From NCBI GenBank assembly GCA_018267655.1, contig JAFDYB010000034.1:124001-188000 (forward strand): 64,000 bases of DNA, read 5' to 3'. Shown piece after piece: positions 1 through 8,789 of this stretch (position 1 is its first letter; every line of letters begins with the position of its first letter). The position numbers were made by a program, and so were the translations under genes. This stretch comes from Bacteroidota bacterium. GTDB taxonomy: Bacteria > Bacteroidota > Bacteroidia > B-17B0 > Aurantibacillaceae. A model generated the notes under the pieces. It was not told where the DNA came from. It was given only the letters and a program-made list of their open reading frames with translations, and made no database searches.

Positions 1-58
1 ATATTGCGAAAAAAATAACTTTTACAAAAGCGCGTTTGAATACGGCTCGTTCTATTAA
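1..58 (+). CDS. 3' end of an unidentified gene (partial)
   Basis: Reading from base 2 gives 18 codons (ending ...EYGSFY) and a TAA stop at 56-58. Eight bases later comes a strong hairpin terminator, the usual layout for the end of a gene. The fragment is too short to identify. Another frame is also open here (from base 3 to about 125), but it runs straight through the terminator hairpin, so it is the less likely choice. Confidence 0.4.
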   Translation, partial: YCEKNNFYKSAFEYGSFY

Positions 59-65
59 AAAAGTA

Positions 66-117
66 CAAAACGCAACAAAGCGTATAAATAAAAAACACTT
101 TGTTGCGTTTATTTTTA
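66..117. terminator. Bidirectional intrinsic terminator
   Basis: A perfect 13 bp inverted repeat (AAACGCAACAAAG at 68-80, CTTTGTTGCGTTT at 98-110) encloses a 17-base A-rich loop. It is followed on the plus strand by ATTTTTATT and on the minus strand by a run of six Ts a few bases further on. It lies between the end of a plus-strand gene and the end of the large minus-strand gene, so it can serve both. Confidence 0.8.
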
Positions 118-3100
118 TTAATAATTAATTATTATTTTTTTCGAAATCAAATTGTCTGAAATGTCTTTAACCACTAAGAAATATAAGCCTTCGGCAATAT
201 CATCAACTCTAATTGAAATAAGTGAATTATTCGCTTCAATATTTCGCACTACTTGTCCCAATTGATTTACCAAAATAATCCTTTTTATACTTTGGTAATT
301 AACTAACTGTATATTTAAAATTGAATTTGTTGGGTTAGGCCACACATCTGAAATAAGATTAGCATTAGCGGTTTCATTTACACCCGTGCAAGTGCTTACG
401 TTCTCAACAATTGCAGCTGTGTTTTTACACCCTTGTAAATCTGAAACAGTAACATTAAATGTTGAATTAATCATGGGCGACACTACAATCACCGATGTCG
501 TTGCGCCTGTATTCCATAAATAACTTAACCCTCCACCCGTTGTTGTAAGTGTAGCACTTTGCCCTGTACACAACAAAGTTTGTGAGCTTGTAATTGTTAT
601 AAATGGTAGCGGGTTAACTATAATACTTATTGTTGCTGTATTTCCACAATTATAACTATTATATCCGGTTGCAGAATATACTGTTGAAACACTTGGACTA
701 ACCGCTATTGACGCTCCTATTTGTCCGGTGCTCCATGAATAACTAATTGCAGACCCCGACGCTAACAAAGTTGCCGAAGACCCTGCACACACACTGCTTG
801 AACTACTCATTAAACTCACGTAAGGCGTTGGATATACTGCAATTGTTTGATTTGCTGTATTAGTACACCCTGCGGCACTTATACCAACTACACTATATGT
901 AGTATTGCTATATGGATTTACTAATATTGTAGAAGTATTAGCCCCATTACTCCATAAATAAGAGTTAGCTCCATTTGCTGTTATTAACAGTACTCCACCC
1001 GCACAAACACTTGGTGATGAACTAATACTTACTGCCGGGTTTACAGAAACAGAAACAGTAATCATTGATGTGTTTATACATCCATTCATATCTGTACCTG
1101 TTACTGAATAAATTGTAGTAGTCAAAGGATTAATGTTTATATTAGAACTTGTAGCTCCCGTATTCCACACATAGCTTGCTCCTCCACTTGCCAATAAATT
1201 TGCGCTTTGCCCCATGCAAATATTTGTATTTGACGCACTAATACTAATATTTGGCAAATTGTTTACAGTTACCTGTGTTGAAACCGTAAGCGCACATCCA
1301 CCATTGCTCCCCGTTACATAATAAATTGTTGTTGATACAGGCGATACTGCTATGGCAGAAGTAGCTGCACCATTACTCCACGAGTAAGTAGCTGCACCCG
1401 ATGCAAATAAATTTACCATGTTTCCGGCGCATATTGTTGTTCCGGAACTTACACTTAAAGCAGGCGTTGTACCAACATTAACTACAATTGAATTAGCCGA
1501 AGAGCAGCCATTTGAAGCAATGCCCACAACACTATAAGTGGTACTTGAACTTGGACTTACTACAATTAAAGTTGATGTGCTGCCATTACTCCAACTATAG
1601 GAACTCGCTCCTGAAATTGATAGTGTTGCTGATTGAGGAGAACAAATATTTGTTGATGATGCAGATAAATTTAATGTTGGAGAGGTGTTTACAAATACTT
1701 GTACAGACGCAGTTGTAGAACAACCGCCATTGCTTCCTGTTACATAATAAACAGTTGTACTTGCCGGAGATACAGAAATATTTGAACTTGTTGCACCCGT
1801 TGACCATGAATAACTTGTTACCCCACTTGCACTTAAATTAGCCATGAAGCCACTACAAATAGTTGTTCCAGAGCTTACACTTAAGGCAGGCGTTGTACCA
1901 ACATTAACTACAATTGAATTAGCCGAAGAGCAGCCATTTGAAGCAATGCCCACAACACTATAAGTGGTACTTGAACTTGGACTCACCACAATTAAAGTTG
2001 ATGTACTGCCATTACTCCAACTATAGGAGCTCGCTCCCGAAATTGATAGTGTTGCTGATTGAGGAGAACAAATATTTGTTGATGATGCAGATAAATTTAA
2101 TGTTGGAGTAGCATTTACTAATACCTGCACCGACTTTGTGCTTGAACAAGAGCCACTACTACCTGTTACATAATAAACAGTTGAACTTGCCGGAGAAACA
2201 AAAATGCTTGAACTTGTTGCACCCGTTGACCACGAGTATGTTGAAGCACCGCTTACATTTAAATTTGCTGTTGCCCCACTACATATTGTAGAATTTGAAC
2301 TAACGGTAAGCGCGGGTCCAGAGCCTACTGTAATTACTTGCGAAGCGCTTGCAGAACAACCTCCCCCACTCGTACCAATTACAGTGTATGTTGTATTTGA
2401 TGAAGGGCTAACAACAATATTATTAGAGGTACTTCCTGTGCTCCAACTGTACGAGCTTGCCCCACTAGCTGTTAATGTAGCTGCTTGCGAACCACAAATA
2501 CCGGTAGTGCTTGGCAAAATACTTACCGAAGGAGCAGATAACACCGTTACCGAAGCGCTTCCGGTCATTGCACAACCAGTGCTTCCATTACTTACAGTAT
2601 AAATGGTTGAAGCGCTTGGGCTAACTGAAATTGAAGGTGTTGTAGCTCCTGTACTCCAAACATAGCTCGAACTTCCGCTAGCATTTAAAACAGCCGATTG
2701 ACCAGGACAAATAGTAGCTGAATTTACGCTTAACGAACCCGATGAACCGGAACCCACTGTTATAACTTGTGTTAAAGGCAAACCCGTACCATTTCCGTTT
2801 GAAGCAACCAATACAATACTATACGTGCCCGGAGCAGTATAAGTAAAAGCTGCGTTTTGATTTGTTGAATTATTGTTTGTTGCGCCAACAGCTGTCCACA
2901 ACCACTTTGTAGGACTGTTTGTTGAAAGATCTATTGGGTAAACGGTTTGTCCTACACAGTAAGTTGAATTAACCGAAAAGTTTGTGGCAGGAAATGTTCC
3001 TGTAAACGATGCGTTATAAGTGTACCAAATAGGAGATGTCCAAATAACATCTCCATCAGCTTGTGTAATTTTACAATAATAATAATAGGTGCTACCTGAT

Positions 3101-4119
3101 GAAATATTGTGGGTGTATGAAAATGAATTTCCGGAACCCGTTGTAAGAACAGTTGGCAAAGAGCCACTACCGGGTACACCGTAATGCACTTCAATAGACG
3201 ATACTGCAGAACCCGCCGGATCAAACACACTTACTGACAATGTAGGAACAGTAGAACTAGTAAAAACACTACCCATAGGTTGATTTTGAATATTAAAATT
3301 TACTTGTACCGCCCAATCATCAGAACTATAAATACGCATATTTTTAATAGCATCCATAACATTATATCTAGTTAAAGCAGGGGCAATCACTACTAACCTG
3401 CCTGCGGTTTGGCGTCCAAAAACAGAATTATGTGTATCATGATCAAGACCAATGCCAAGGTGATACCCTAAAGAAAGAGCTTCATCATAACGTGCAGTAA
3501 AATCGCTGGTAGATGGGTTTGAGTAAGAATTATTTGTTGAGAAAGCAGGTCCGCTTCTTGCAGCCATTCCTACAATAGCAGCATCTGCTACATTGTTGTA
3601 TGAACTTGTAAATAAATTTGTATAATCTGTTTGCTGAGGGTGTGCCAAATAAGCAAAGGTTGCCGGTCTTGTTACTATTTTATTCCACAACGTTGCATAA
3701 TCATTTTGAGCAACATAAATATCATAATCTCCACTATCCCAACCCATTAAAGAATCAGTACCGTAAACCACAACATGTCCCCCTCCTGAAATAACACCCC
3801 ACTCTTGCCCATACATTGCCACAAAGCTACCATCTTGATTAGCAGCATTTGCCTGGGCAATACCCATGTGGTAATGGTTTGGCGATTTCATACCGGCACT
3901 TAAATGGTTATGGTCAGACACACCATAAAAATCTACATGCTGCGAAGCTTTTGCGTAAGTATAAGCTTGTCCGGGTGTTGTAATTAAAGAGGTAGCGCTA
4001 TCTTTATTACCGTCAGAGTAAGACGTTTGGCTATGAATATTGCCAAAATAATAATTAAACTGTGCTTTTGATAAAAACACAGTTAAAGCGAATAATAATA
4101 AGTAAACATTCTTTTTCAT
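118..4119 (-). CDS. Secreted PHP/CehA-type metallohydrolase-like protein with 11 Ig-like repeats and T9SS type A sorting domain
   Basis: The 1333-residue protein starts with a signal peptide (about residues 1-20). Residues 21-370 resemble the CehA/McbA branch of PHP-domain metallohydrolases: GNIHSQTSYSDG (H29, D36), VSDHNH (D69, H70, H72), a GQEWG segment, LAHP near 155, and GLDHDTH near 225 supply likely metal ligands. A PKD-like segment follows. Then come eleven repeats of 68-72 residues, each with a conserved early Cys, a YSWSTGAT-like core and a V/ISPxxxTxYxV strand. The last 80 residues form a T9SS type A sorting domain (WPNPTNSILNIQL... and GLYFLVVKD). The protein should therefore leave the cell through T9SS and be surface-anchored or released. 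The substrate is unknown; relatives act on phosphoesters or carbamates. It lies 11 bases behind a TPR gene on the same strand and may share its transcript. Confidence 0.8.
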   Translation of the reverse strand: MKKNVYLLLFALTVFLSKAQFNYYFGNIHSQTSYSDGNKDSATSLITTPGQAYTYAKASQHVDFYGVSDHNHLSAGMKSPNHYHMGIAQANAANQDGSFVAMYGQEWGVISGGGHVVVYGTDSLMGWDSGDYDIYVAQNDYATLWNKIVTRPATFAYLAHPQQTDYTNLFTSSYNNVADAAIVGMAARSGPAFSTNNSYSNPSTSDFTARYDEALSLGYHLGIGLDHDTHNSVFGRQTAGRLVVIAPALTRYNVMDAIKNMRIYSSDDWAVQVNFNIQNQPMGSVFTSSTVPTLSVSVFDPAGSAVSSIEVHYGVPGSGSLPTVLTTGSGNSFSYTHNISSGSTYYYYCKITQADGDVIWTSPIWYTYNASFTGTFPATNFSVNSTYCVGQTVYPIDLSTNSPTKWLWTAVGATNNNSTNQNAAFTYTAPGTYSIVLVASNGNGTGLPLTQVITVGSGSSGSLSVNSATICPGQSAVLNASGSSSYVWSTGATTPSISVSPSASTIYTVSNGSTGCAMTGSASVTVLSAPSVSILPSTTGICGSQAATLTASGASSYSWSTGSTSNNIVVSPSSNTTYTVIGTSGGGCSASASQVITVGSGPALTVSSNSTICSGATANLNVSGASTYSWSTGATSSSIFVSPASSTVYYVTGSSGSCSSTKSVQVLVNATPTLNLSASSTNICSPQSATLSISGASSYSWSNGSTSTLIVVSPSSSTTYSVVGIASNGCSSANSIVVNVGTTPALSVSSGTTICSGFMANLSASGVTSYSWSTGATSSNISVSPASTTVYYVTGSNGGCSTTASVQVFVNTSPTLNLSASSTNICSPQSATLSISGASSYSWSNGSTSTLIVVSPSSSTTYSVVGIASNGCSSANSIVVNVGTTPALSVSSGTTICAGNMVNLFASGAATYSWSNGAATSAIAVSPVSTTIYYVTGSNGGCALTVSTQVTVNNLPNISISASNTNICMGQSANLLASGGASYVWNTGATSSNININPLTTTIYSVTGTDMNGCINTSMITVSVSVNPAVSISSSPSVCAGGVLLITANGANSYLWSNGANTSTILVNPYSNTTYSVVGISAAGCTNTANQTIAVYPTPYVSLMSSSSSVCAGSSATLLASGSAISYSWSTGQIGASIAVSPSVSTVYSATGYNSYNCGNTATISIIVNPLPFITITSSQTLLCTGQSATLTTTGGGLSYLWNTGATTSVIVVSPMINSTFNVTVSDLQGCKNTAAIVENVSTCTGVNETANANLISDVWPNPTNSILNIQLVNYQSIKRIILVNQLGQVVRNIEANNSLISIRVDDIAEGLYFLVVKDISDNLISKKIIINY
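1437..1683 (-). repeat. Near-identical internal direct repeat, copy A
   Basis: This 247 bp segment matches 1863-2109 at a fixed offset of 426 bp with about nine substitutions and no gaps. Both copies encode the same run of over 80 residues (PTLNLSASSTNIC... to ...SSGTTIC), so the differences are silent. It spans one full Ig-like repeat and parts of its neighbours. Confidence 0.85.
1863..2109 (-). repeat. Near-identical internal direct repeat, copy B
   Basis: This is the partner of 1437-1683. Flanking sequence on either side is still recognisably related but much more diverged, so this two-unit block was duplicated or gene-converted recently relative to the rest of the array. Confidence 0.85.
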
Positions 4120-4130
4120 TTACATTTTTT

Positions 4131-4739
4131 TTAATGGTTAATTTTACACAGGGATTCTATTTGTTGATAATTTTCAAAATCATCAATATCATCAATTTTT
4201 TTCCAGTATTCACAAGCCTTTACCGTATCTTTTAAGGCTATGTAACAGTAACCTAACTTATAAAACGAAGGTTCAAAATTTGCCTTTAATGCCAATGCCT
4301 TTAAATACTCATGCATTGCTTTTTTTATTTTGTGTTGCTCATATAAAATATTTCCTATTTCGTAAAAACTTAAAAAGTTTGAAGGGTTTATTTTAATTGA
4401 TTTTTTTAACGTTTTAATGGCAGTTGTTGGCTTTCCTGTTTTGAATTGACACTCTGCTAGTTTTGAATACGCATTTGTGTTTTTTGGATTTATCTTAATA
4501 TATGCACTATAATATTTTTTTGCCTCATTATAGTTTTTTAAATTATATAAGCACATGGCTTTAAAAAATAAAATATCATTAAAACTATTTGTGTTGTTTA
4601 TACCAGAAAATAGCTTATAAGACTCTGCATAATCTCTTAAAAAAAAGGCATCTTTTGCTTTTTTGTACAGCAAAGAATCTTGCGAGTGAGCTGCATTAAA
4701 AATTAAAAAAAAGAAGATTATTATATTCCTAACATTCAT
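4131..4739 (-). CDS. Exported TPR-repeat protein
   Basis: The 202-residue protein has a signal peptide ending near residue 20 (FLIFNAAHSQ). The rest is tandem tetratricopeptide helices with recognisable units around residues 60-95 (LKNYNEAKKYYSAYIKINP), 95-130 (PTTAIKTLKKSIKINPSNF) and 130-165 (KKAMHEYLKALALKANF). TPR proteins act as protein-binding scaffolds, and no enzymatic domain is present. It is likely periplasmic or outer-membrane associated. A TAnnTTTG box sits just upstream of the start, and the giant T9SS cargo gene follows after 11 bases, so the two may form one unit. The specific partner cannot be told from sequence. Confidence 0.75.
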   Translation of the reverse strand: MNVRNIIIFFFLIFNAAHSQDSLLYKKAKDAFFLRDYAESYKLFSGINNTNSFNDILFFKAMCLYNLKNYNEAKKYYSAYIKINPKNTNAYSKLAECQFKTGKPTTAIKTLKKSIKINPSNFLSFYEIGNILYEQHKIKKAMHEYLKALALKANFEPSFYKLGYCYIALKDTVKACEYWKKIDDIDDFENYQQIESLCKINH

Positions 4740-4749
4740 TTTGATGCTA

Positions 4750-4757
4750 CAAATTTA
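4750..4757 (-). promoter_or_regulatory. Putative promoter -7 box (TAAATTTG) for the TPR gene
   Basis: On the minus strand TAAATTTG matches the Bacteroidota -7 consensus TAnnTTTG and ends 10 bases before the TPR start codon, implying a very short leader. No clear -33 TTG is seen at 17-23 bases. Confidence 0.45.
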
Positions 4758-4931
4758 TAGTAAAGGCTTATTAAAAATTATTATAGTAATGCTACACTCT
4801 AAAAATCTTTCCTAAAACGGTTTATTTTAACAATTTCATTAAAAATTAACGTTTAATTTTGTTGAATTATTGAACTTCGAAATATTCAAAAATTTAAAAA
4901 AGAATAAGAATATACAAAAGTTCAAAAGATG

Positions 4932-4939
4932 TACCTTTA
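4932..4939 (+). promoter_or_regulatory. Putative promoter -7 box (TACCTTTA) for the cysteine desulfurase gene
   Basis: TACCTTTA differs from TAnnTTTG only in the last base and lies 15 bases before the ATG. The surrounding 215 bp divergent spacer is AT-rich and holds no other recognisable element. Confidence 0.35.
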
Positions 4940-4954
4940 GCAACTATTTTAATC

Positions 4955-6094
4955 ATGCAAGTTTACTTTGATAATGCCGCTACAACTCCTCTTGATAAAG
5001 ACGTTTTAAATGCAATGTTACCGGTGATGGAAAACGATTTTGGCAACCCATCATCTATACACTCAATGGGGCGTAAAACCAGGAGTTATATTGAAACTGC
5101 AAGAAAAACTGTTTCAAGATTGCTCAATGTAAGCCCCGGCGAAATTTTTTTCACAAGCGGTGGCACCGAGGCAGATAATACCGCCATTTTTGAATCTATA
5201 CAAACATATAATATTAAGCAGCTAATTACTTCTCCTATTGAGCATCATGCTGTTGAACACACCGTAAAACACGCTGAAAAATTATATGGCACAAAAACAA
5301 ATTGGGTTAATGTAGATGCAAAAGGGAATGTTGATTTACAGCATTTAGAACTTCTTTTGAGTCAATCAAACGAAAAAAAATTAGTTTCATTAATGCACGC
5401 CAATAACGAAATTGGCACATTGTTACCACTACAACAAGTAAGTGATTTGTGTAAAAAGTATAATGCACTTTTTCATAGCGACACTGTACAAACTATGGGG
5501 CATTATGCGTTAGATTTAAAAGCAACGCCGGTTGATTTTATTACCTGCGCTGCACATAAATTTCATGGGCCAAAAGGCGTTGGCTTTCTTTATATTAATC
5601 AGTCTTCTAAAATTGGCCCCATGATACATGGTGGCGCACAAGAGCGCAATATGCGCGGAGGCACTGAAAATTTATATGGAATTATAGGCTTAGCAAAAGC
5701 ACTAGAAATTTGCTACAATAAAATGCAGGAACATCAAAAACATATTTTTGAGGTAAAGCAATACATGCAACAAAAACTTATAGAAACTTTACCCGGCACC
5801 GAATTTAATGGCGAAACATCATTTGAAAAATCGCTCTACACTGTTTTAAATTGCTGTTTACCAGAACATGATAACGCCGAAATGCTTTTATTTAACTTAG
5901 ATATTAACAATATTGCCGCAAGTGGTGGTAGCGCATGCAGCAGTGGCAGCAATCAAGGCAGCCATGTATTAAAGGCCTTAGGTATAAATTTAAATCGCCC
6001 ATCAATTAGGTTTAGTTTTAGTAAGTATAATACAAAACACGAAGTAGATTTTGTGATTAAAAAATTAGCTGAACTTTATAATACAAAACAATAG
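4955..6094 (+). CDS. iscS: Cysteine desulfurase (NifS/IscS family)
   Basis: This PLP enzyme takes sulfur from L-cysteine as a bound persulfide for Fe-S cluster assembly and tRNA thiolation. Its 379 residues are normal for the family. The N-terminus MQVYFDNAATTPLD is typical. K202 in AAHKFHGPKG is the Schiff-base lysine, HANNEIG (148-154) lies in the active site, and C328 in ASGGSACSSGS is the catalytic persulfide cysteine. GGAQERNMRGGTEN is the usual conserved loop. No iscU or other Fe-S assembly gene is adjacent; frr follows after 42 bases. The family call is very firm. IscS versus another class I NifS paralogue cannot be decided without the rest of the genome. Confidence 0.92.
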   Translation: MQVYFDNAATTPLDKDVLNAMLPVMENDFGNPSSIHSMGRKTRSYIETARKTVSRLLNVSPGEIFFTSGGTEADNTAIFESIQTYNIKQLITSPIEHHAVEHTVKHAEKLYGTKTNWVNVDAKGNVDLQHLELLLSQSNEKKLVSLMHANNEIGTLLPLQQVSDLCKKYNALFHSDTVQTMGHYALDLKATPVDFITCAAHKFHGPKGVGFLYINQSSKIGPMIHGGAQERNMRGGTENLYGIIGLAKALEICYNKMQEHQKHIFEVKQYMQQKLIETLPGTEFNGETSFEKSLYTVLNCCLPEHDNAEMLLFNLDINNIAASGGSACSSGSNQGSHVLKALGINLNRPSIRFSFSKYNTKHEVDFVIKKLAELYNTKQ

Positions 6095-6136
6095 CCCTCT
6101 TAATTTTTGTTTGTAAATTAGCCCAAATTTTTCACT

Positions 6137-6697
6137 ATGAGCGATATAAAAACAGTACTAGACTCGTCAAAAGTAATGATGGATAAAGCAATTGCACATT
6201 TAGAAAGCGAATTGCAAAAAGTTAGAGCCGGCAAAGCAAATCCTGTGATGCTTGAAAACGTATTAGTTGATTATTATGGCAGTAAAGTTCCTCTAAGCAA
6301 CACAGCAAGCGTTAACACACAAGACTCAAGAACGCTTGTAATACAGCCATGGGAAAAAAGCATGTTAACCCCTATTGAAAAAGCTATTCAAATGGCTAAC
6401 CTAGGTTTTAACCCGCAAAACGATGGAGTAATTATTCGCATTGTAGTACCGCCACTAACCGAAGAGCGAAGAAAAGATCTTACTAAAACTGCTAAAAGCT
6501 TAGGAGAAGACGCTAAAATTGCCATTCGAAACCTTAGAAAAGATGCCATGGAACAAATAAAAAAACTTCAAAAAAATGGACTCCCTGAAGATGCAGCCAA
6601 AGATGGTGAAAACAAAACGCAGCAACTTACCGATAATTGTATTTCAAAAGTTGACAAGCATGTTGAGCAAAAAGAAAAAGAAATAATGACTGTTTAA
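6137..6697 (+). CDS. frr: Ribosome recycling factor
   Basis: RRF acts with EF-G to split the ribosome after termination. The 186-residue length is standard, and the family pattern is clear throughout: HLESELQKVRAGKANPVMLENVLVDYYGS near the start, the central IQPWEKSMLTPIEKAI and GFNPQNDGVIIRIVVPPLTEERRKDLTK segments, then the second long helix with AIRNLRKDAMEQIKK. The ATG start gives the expected short lead-in. No pyrH lies upstream, although frr often follows pyrH in bacteria; here it follows a cysteine desulfurase gene. Confidence 0.97.
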   Translation: MSDIKTVLDSSKVMMDKAIAHLESELQKVRAGKANPVMLENVLVDYYGSKVPLSNTASVNTQDSRTLVIQPWEKSMLTPIEKAIQMANLGFNPQNDGVIIRIVVPPLTEERRKDLTKTAKSLGEDAKIAIRNLRKDAMEQIKKLQKNGLPEDAAKDGENKTQQLTDNCISKVDKHVEQKEKEIMTV

Positions 6698-6770
6698 TGT
6701 TACGCTGCTTAATTTTGGAATTGCAAGTGTTTAGTGGACTATTTTTTTACATCAAGCAACATTTTTTAGG

Positions 6771-6797
6771 CTATTAATTTTTATTAATAGTAGTTTT
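6771..6797 (+). terminator. Weak AT-only hairpin after frr
   Basis: CTATTAAT (6771-6778) pairs with ATTAATAG (6783-6790) around a TTTT loop, followed by TAGTTTTT. The stem is AT-rich and weak, so termination is only possible. The rest of the 221 bp spacer before mreB holds nothing recognisable except a TACTTTTA box near 6891. Confidence 0.3.
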
Positions 6798-6918
6798 TCA
6801 TCTATTAATACTTTATAAAATCCACTTGCTTTTTGTTAATACATTCTTAAAATTTTTAAACACTCTTACAATAATTTTCTTTTAATTACTTTACTTTTAC
6901 ATCTTATTTTAATTTTAA

Positions 6919-7941
6919 ATGAGTTTATTTGATTTTTTATCGCAAGATATTGCTATTGATTTAGGTACCGCAAACACCATTATAATTCATGGCGATAAAG
7001 TTGTAGTTGACGAGCCCAGTATTGTTGCGCAAGACAGAACCACACAAAAAGTAATTGCAATTGGCAGGCAGGCTCAAATGATGCATGGCAAAACACACGA
7101 AAACATAAAAACCATACGCCCTTTAAAAGATGGTGTTATTGCAGATTTTCAGGCCGCAGAAGATATGATTAAGGGGATGATAAAAATGATAAACTCTACC
7201 AACAAATTTTTTAAACCCAGTTTGCGTATGGTTATTTGCATACCAAGTGGCATTACCGAAGTTGAAAAGCGTGCCGTACGTGATAGTGCCGAACACGCAG
7301 GAGCAAAAGAAGTTTACATGATACACGAGCCCATGGCTGCTGCCATTGGAATGGGAATTGATGTTGAAGAGCCCGAAGGAAATATGATTATTGATATAGG
7401 CGGAGGAACTTCTGAAATTGCCGTAATTGCACTAGGAGGCATTGTGTGCGATAAAAGCACCCGTATTGCCGGAGACGATTTTAACTCAAATATTGAAGAG
7501 TATTTGCGCCGCCAACATAATATCTTAATAGGAGAACGGAGCGCCGAACGTGTAAAAATTGAAGTAGGTGCAGCACTTACCGAAATTGACAATCCTCCAG
7601 CTGATTACGCAGTTCAAGGCCGAGATTTAATGAGCGGCATACCTAAAGAGGTTTATATAAGCTATGTAGAAATTGCACACTGCTTAGATAAATCAATTTC
7701 AAAAATAGAAGAAGCTATTTTAAATGCCTTAGAAATGACGCCGCCTGAACTAGCAGCAGATATTTACAGGAAAGGAATTTTTATGGCAGGGGGAGGTTCG
7801 TTGCTTAGAGGCCTTGACAAACGAATTAGCATGAAAACAAAACTGCCGGTTCATGTGTGCGAAGACCCACTAAGGGCTGTTGCAAGAGGAACAGGCATAG
7901 CGCTAAAAAACGTACACAAATTTCCGTTTCTTATTAAATAA
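6919..7941 (+). CDS. mreB: Rod shape-determining protein MreB
   Basis: This actin-like ATPase polymerises under the inner membrane and positions the elongation machinery. It has 340 residues, with phosphate-1 motif IDLGTANT (13-20), phosphate-2 motif IIDIGGGTSE (157-166), the RPLKDGVIADF segment near 67-77 and MAGGGSLLRGLD near the C-terminus. The N-terminal MSLFDFLSQD is the membrane-proximal start typical of MreB. It is the first gene of an mreB-mreC-mreD-mrdA-rodA run with gaps or overlaps of a few bases, the standard Bacteroidota arrangement. Confidence 0.97.
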   Translation: MSLFDFLSQDIAIDLGTANTIIIHGDKVVVDEPSIVAQDRTTQKVIAIGRQAQMMHGKTHENIKTIRPLKDGVIADFQAAEDMIKGMIKMINSTNKFFKPSLRMVICIPSGITEVEKRAVRDSAEHAGAKEVYMIHEPMAAAIGMGIDVEEPEGNMIIDIGGGTSEIAVIALGGIVCDKSTRIAGDDFNSNIEEYLRRQHNILIGERSAERVKIEVGAALTEIDNPPADYAVQGRDLMSGIPKEVYISYVEIAHCLDKSISKIEEAILNALEMTPPELAADIYRKGIFMAGGGSLLRGLDKRISMKTKLPVHVCEDPLRAVARGTGIALKNVHKFPFLIK

Positions 7942-7949
7942 ATTAATAC

Positions 7950-8789
7950 GTGAAAAGTTTACTGGCATTTTTAATAAAACATCATTTTGTTTTTGTTTTT
8001 TTACTATTGCAGGCACTTTGTATTTGGCTAATGTCTTACCACAAAGGATTTCAAGGCTCACACATTTTAAACTCATCAAATGCTTTTGTTGGCAATATTT
8101 ATCAAATATCACAAAACACCTCTGAATATTTTAATTTGAAATACGAAAATCAAAAATTATCTGCCGAAAACGCACTACTGCGTAATTTGCTTTTAAACAA
8201 TTACAACGCTGCTCCACAAAAACAATTTATTAAAAACGATACTTTATATAAACAGCAATATATCTACCTCAACGCCCAGGTTGTAAACTCATCTGTAAAT
8301 AAACGCAGGAACTACCTTACATTGAATATAGGTAAACACGAAGGTGTTGGTAAAGATATGGCTGTAGCATCACCAATAGGCATAATAGGTATTGTTACAG
8401 ATGTGTCAGAACACTTTTCAAGTGTAATGAGTGTTTTGCACAAAGACACAAGGGTAAACTGCGAATTAAAAAAAGATGGGAGTTACGGCACGTTAATTTG
8501 GGATGGGCGCGATTACGACTATTGTAACCTAACTGAAATACCAACCCATGCAAAAATTAAACAAGGCGACACAATTATTACCAGTGAACTATCCGGAATT
8601 TTTCCGAAAGGATTAATGGTTGGCACCATTGAAAGCTACGAGCGGCGAATAAATGAAGCTTATTACACCTTACGCATTAAATTAAGTGCAAACTTAAAAC
8701 GCGTAAATCATGTATATGTTATTATTAATAAAATGAAAGGTGAGCGCGACTCGTTAGAACGCAAAGCACAAATACAAATTGACAACTGA
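7950..8789 (+). CDS. mreC: Rod shape-determining protein MreC
   Basis: The protein has 279 residues. A short cytoplasmic tail and one membrane helix (about residues 8-28, FVFVFLLLQALCIWLMSYH) lead into a coiled coil (about 50-80, YFNLKYENQKLSAENALLRNLL) and then the paired beta domains of MreC (GIIGIVTDVSEHFSSVMSVLHKDTRVNCELKKDGSYGTLIW). It bridges MreB and MreD to the periplasmic PBP2. The start is GTG, 8 bases after the mreB stop, and the 3' end overlaps mreD by 11 bases, indicating coupled translation. Confidence 0.93.
   Translation: MKSLLAFLIKHHFVFVFLLLQALCIWLMSYHKGFQGSHILNSSNAFVGNIYQISQNTSEYFNLKYENQKLSAENALLRNLLLNNYNAAPQKQFIKNDTLYKQQYIYLNAQVVNSSVNKRRNYLTLNIGKHEGVGKDMAVASPIGIIGIVTDVSEHFSSVMSVLHKDTRVNCELKKDGSYGTLIWDGRDYDYCNLTEIPTHAKIKQGDTIITSELSGIFPKGLMVGTIESYERRINEAYYTLRIKLSANLKRVNHVYVIINKMKGERDSLERKAQIQIDN

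Noticed and set aside
2204..2602. 132-codon plus-strand frame across the Ig-like repeats
   Set aside because: It is the antisense shadow of the repeat array; similar shadows occur wherever the repeats keep the opposite frame free of stops (also 15221-15415 and 16022-16519).
500..2700. Regular repeat spacing of about 210 bp that looks array-like
   Set aside because: Spacing reflects 68-72 residue protein repeats in one long frame, with no short identical repeats and unique spacers, so it is not a CRISPR array.
6698..6918. Possible non-coding RNA between frr and mreB
   Set aside because: Only a weak AT hairpin and a TACTTTTA box are seen; nothing resembles a known RNA fold.
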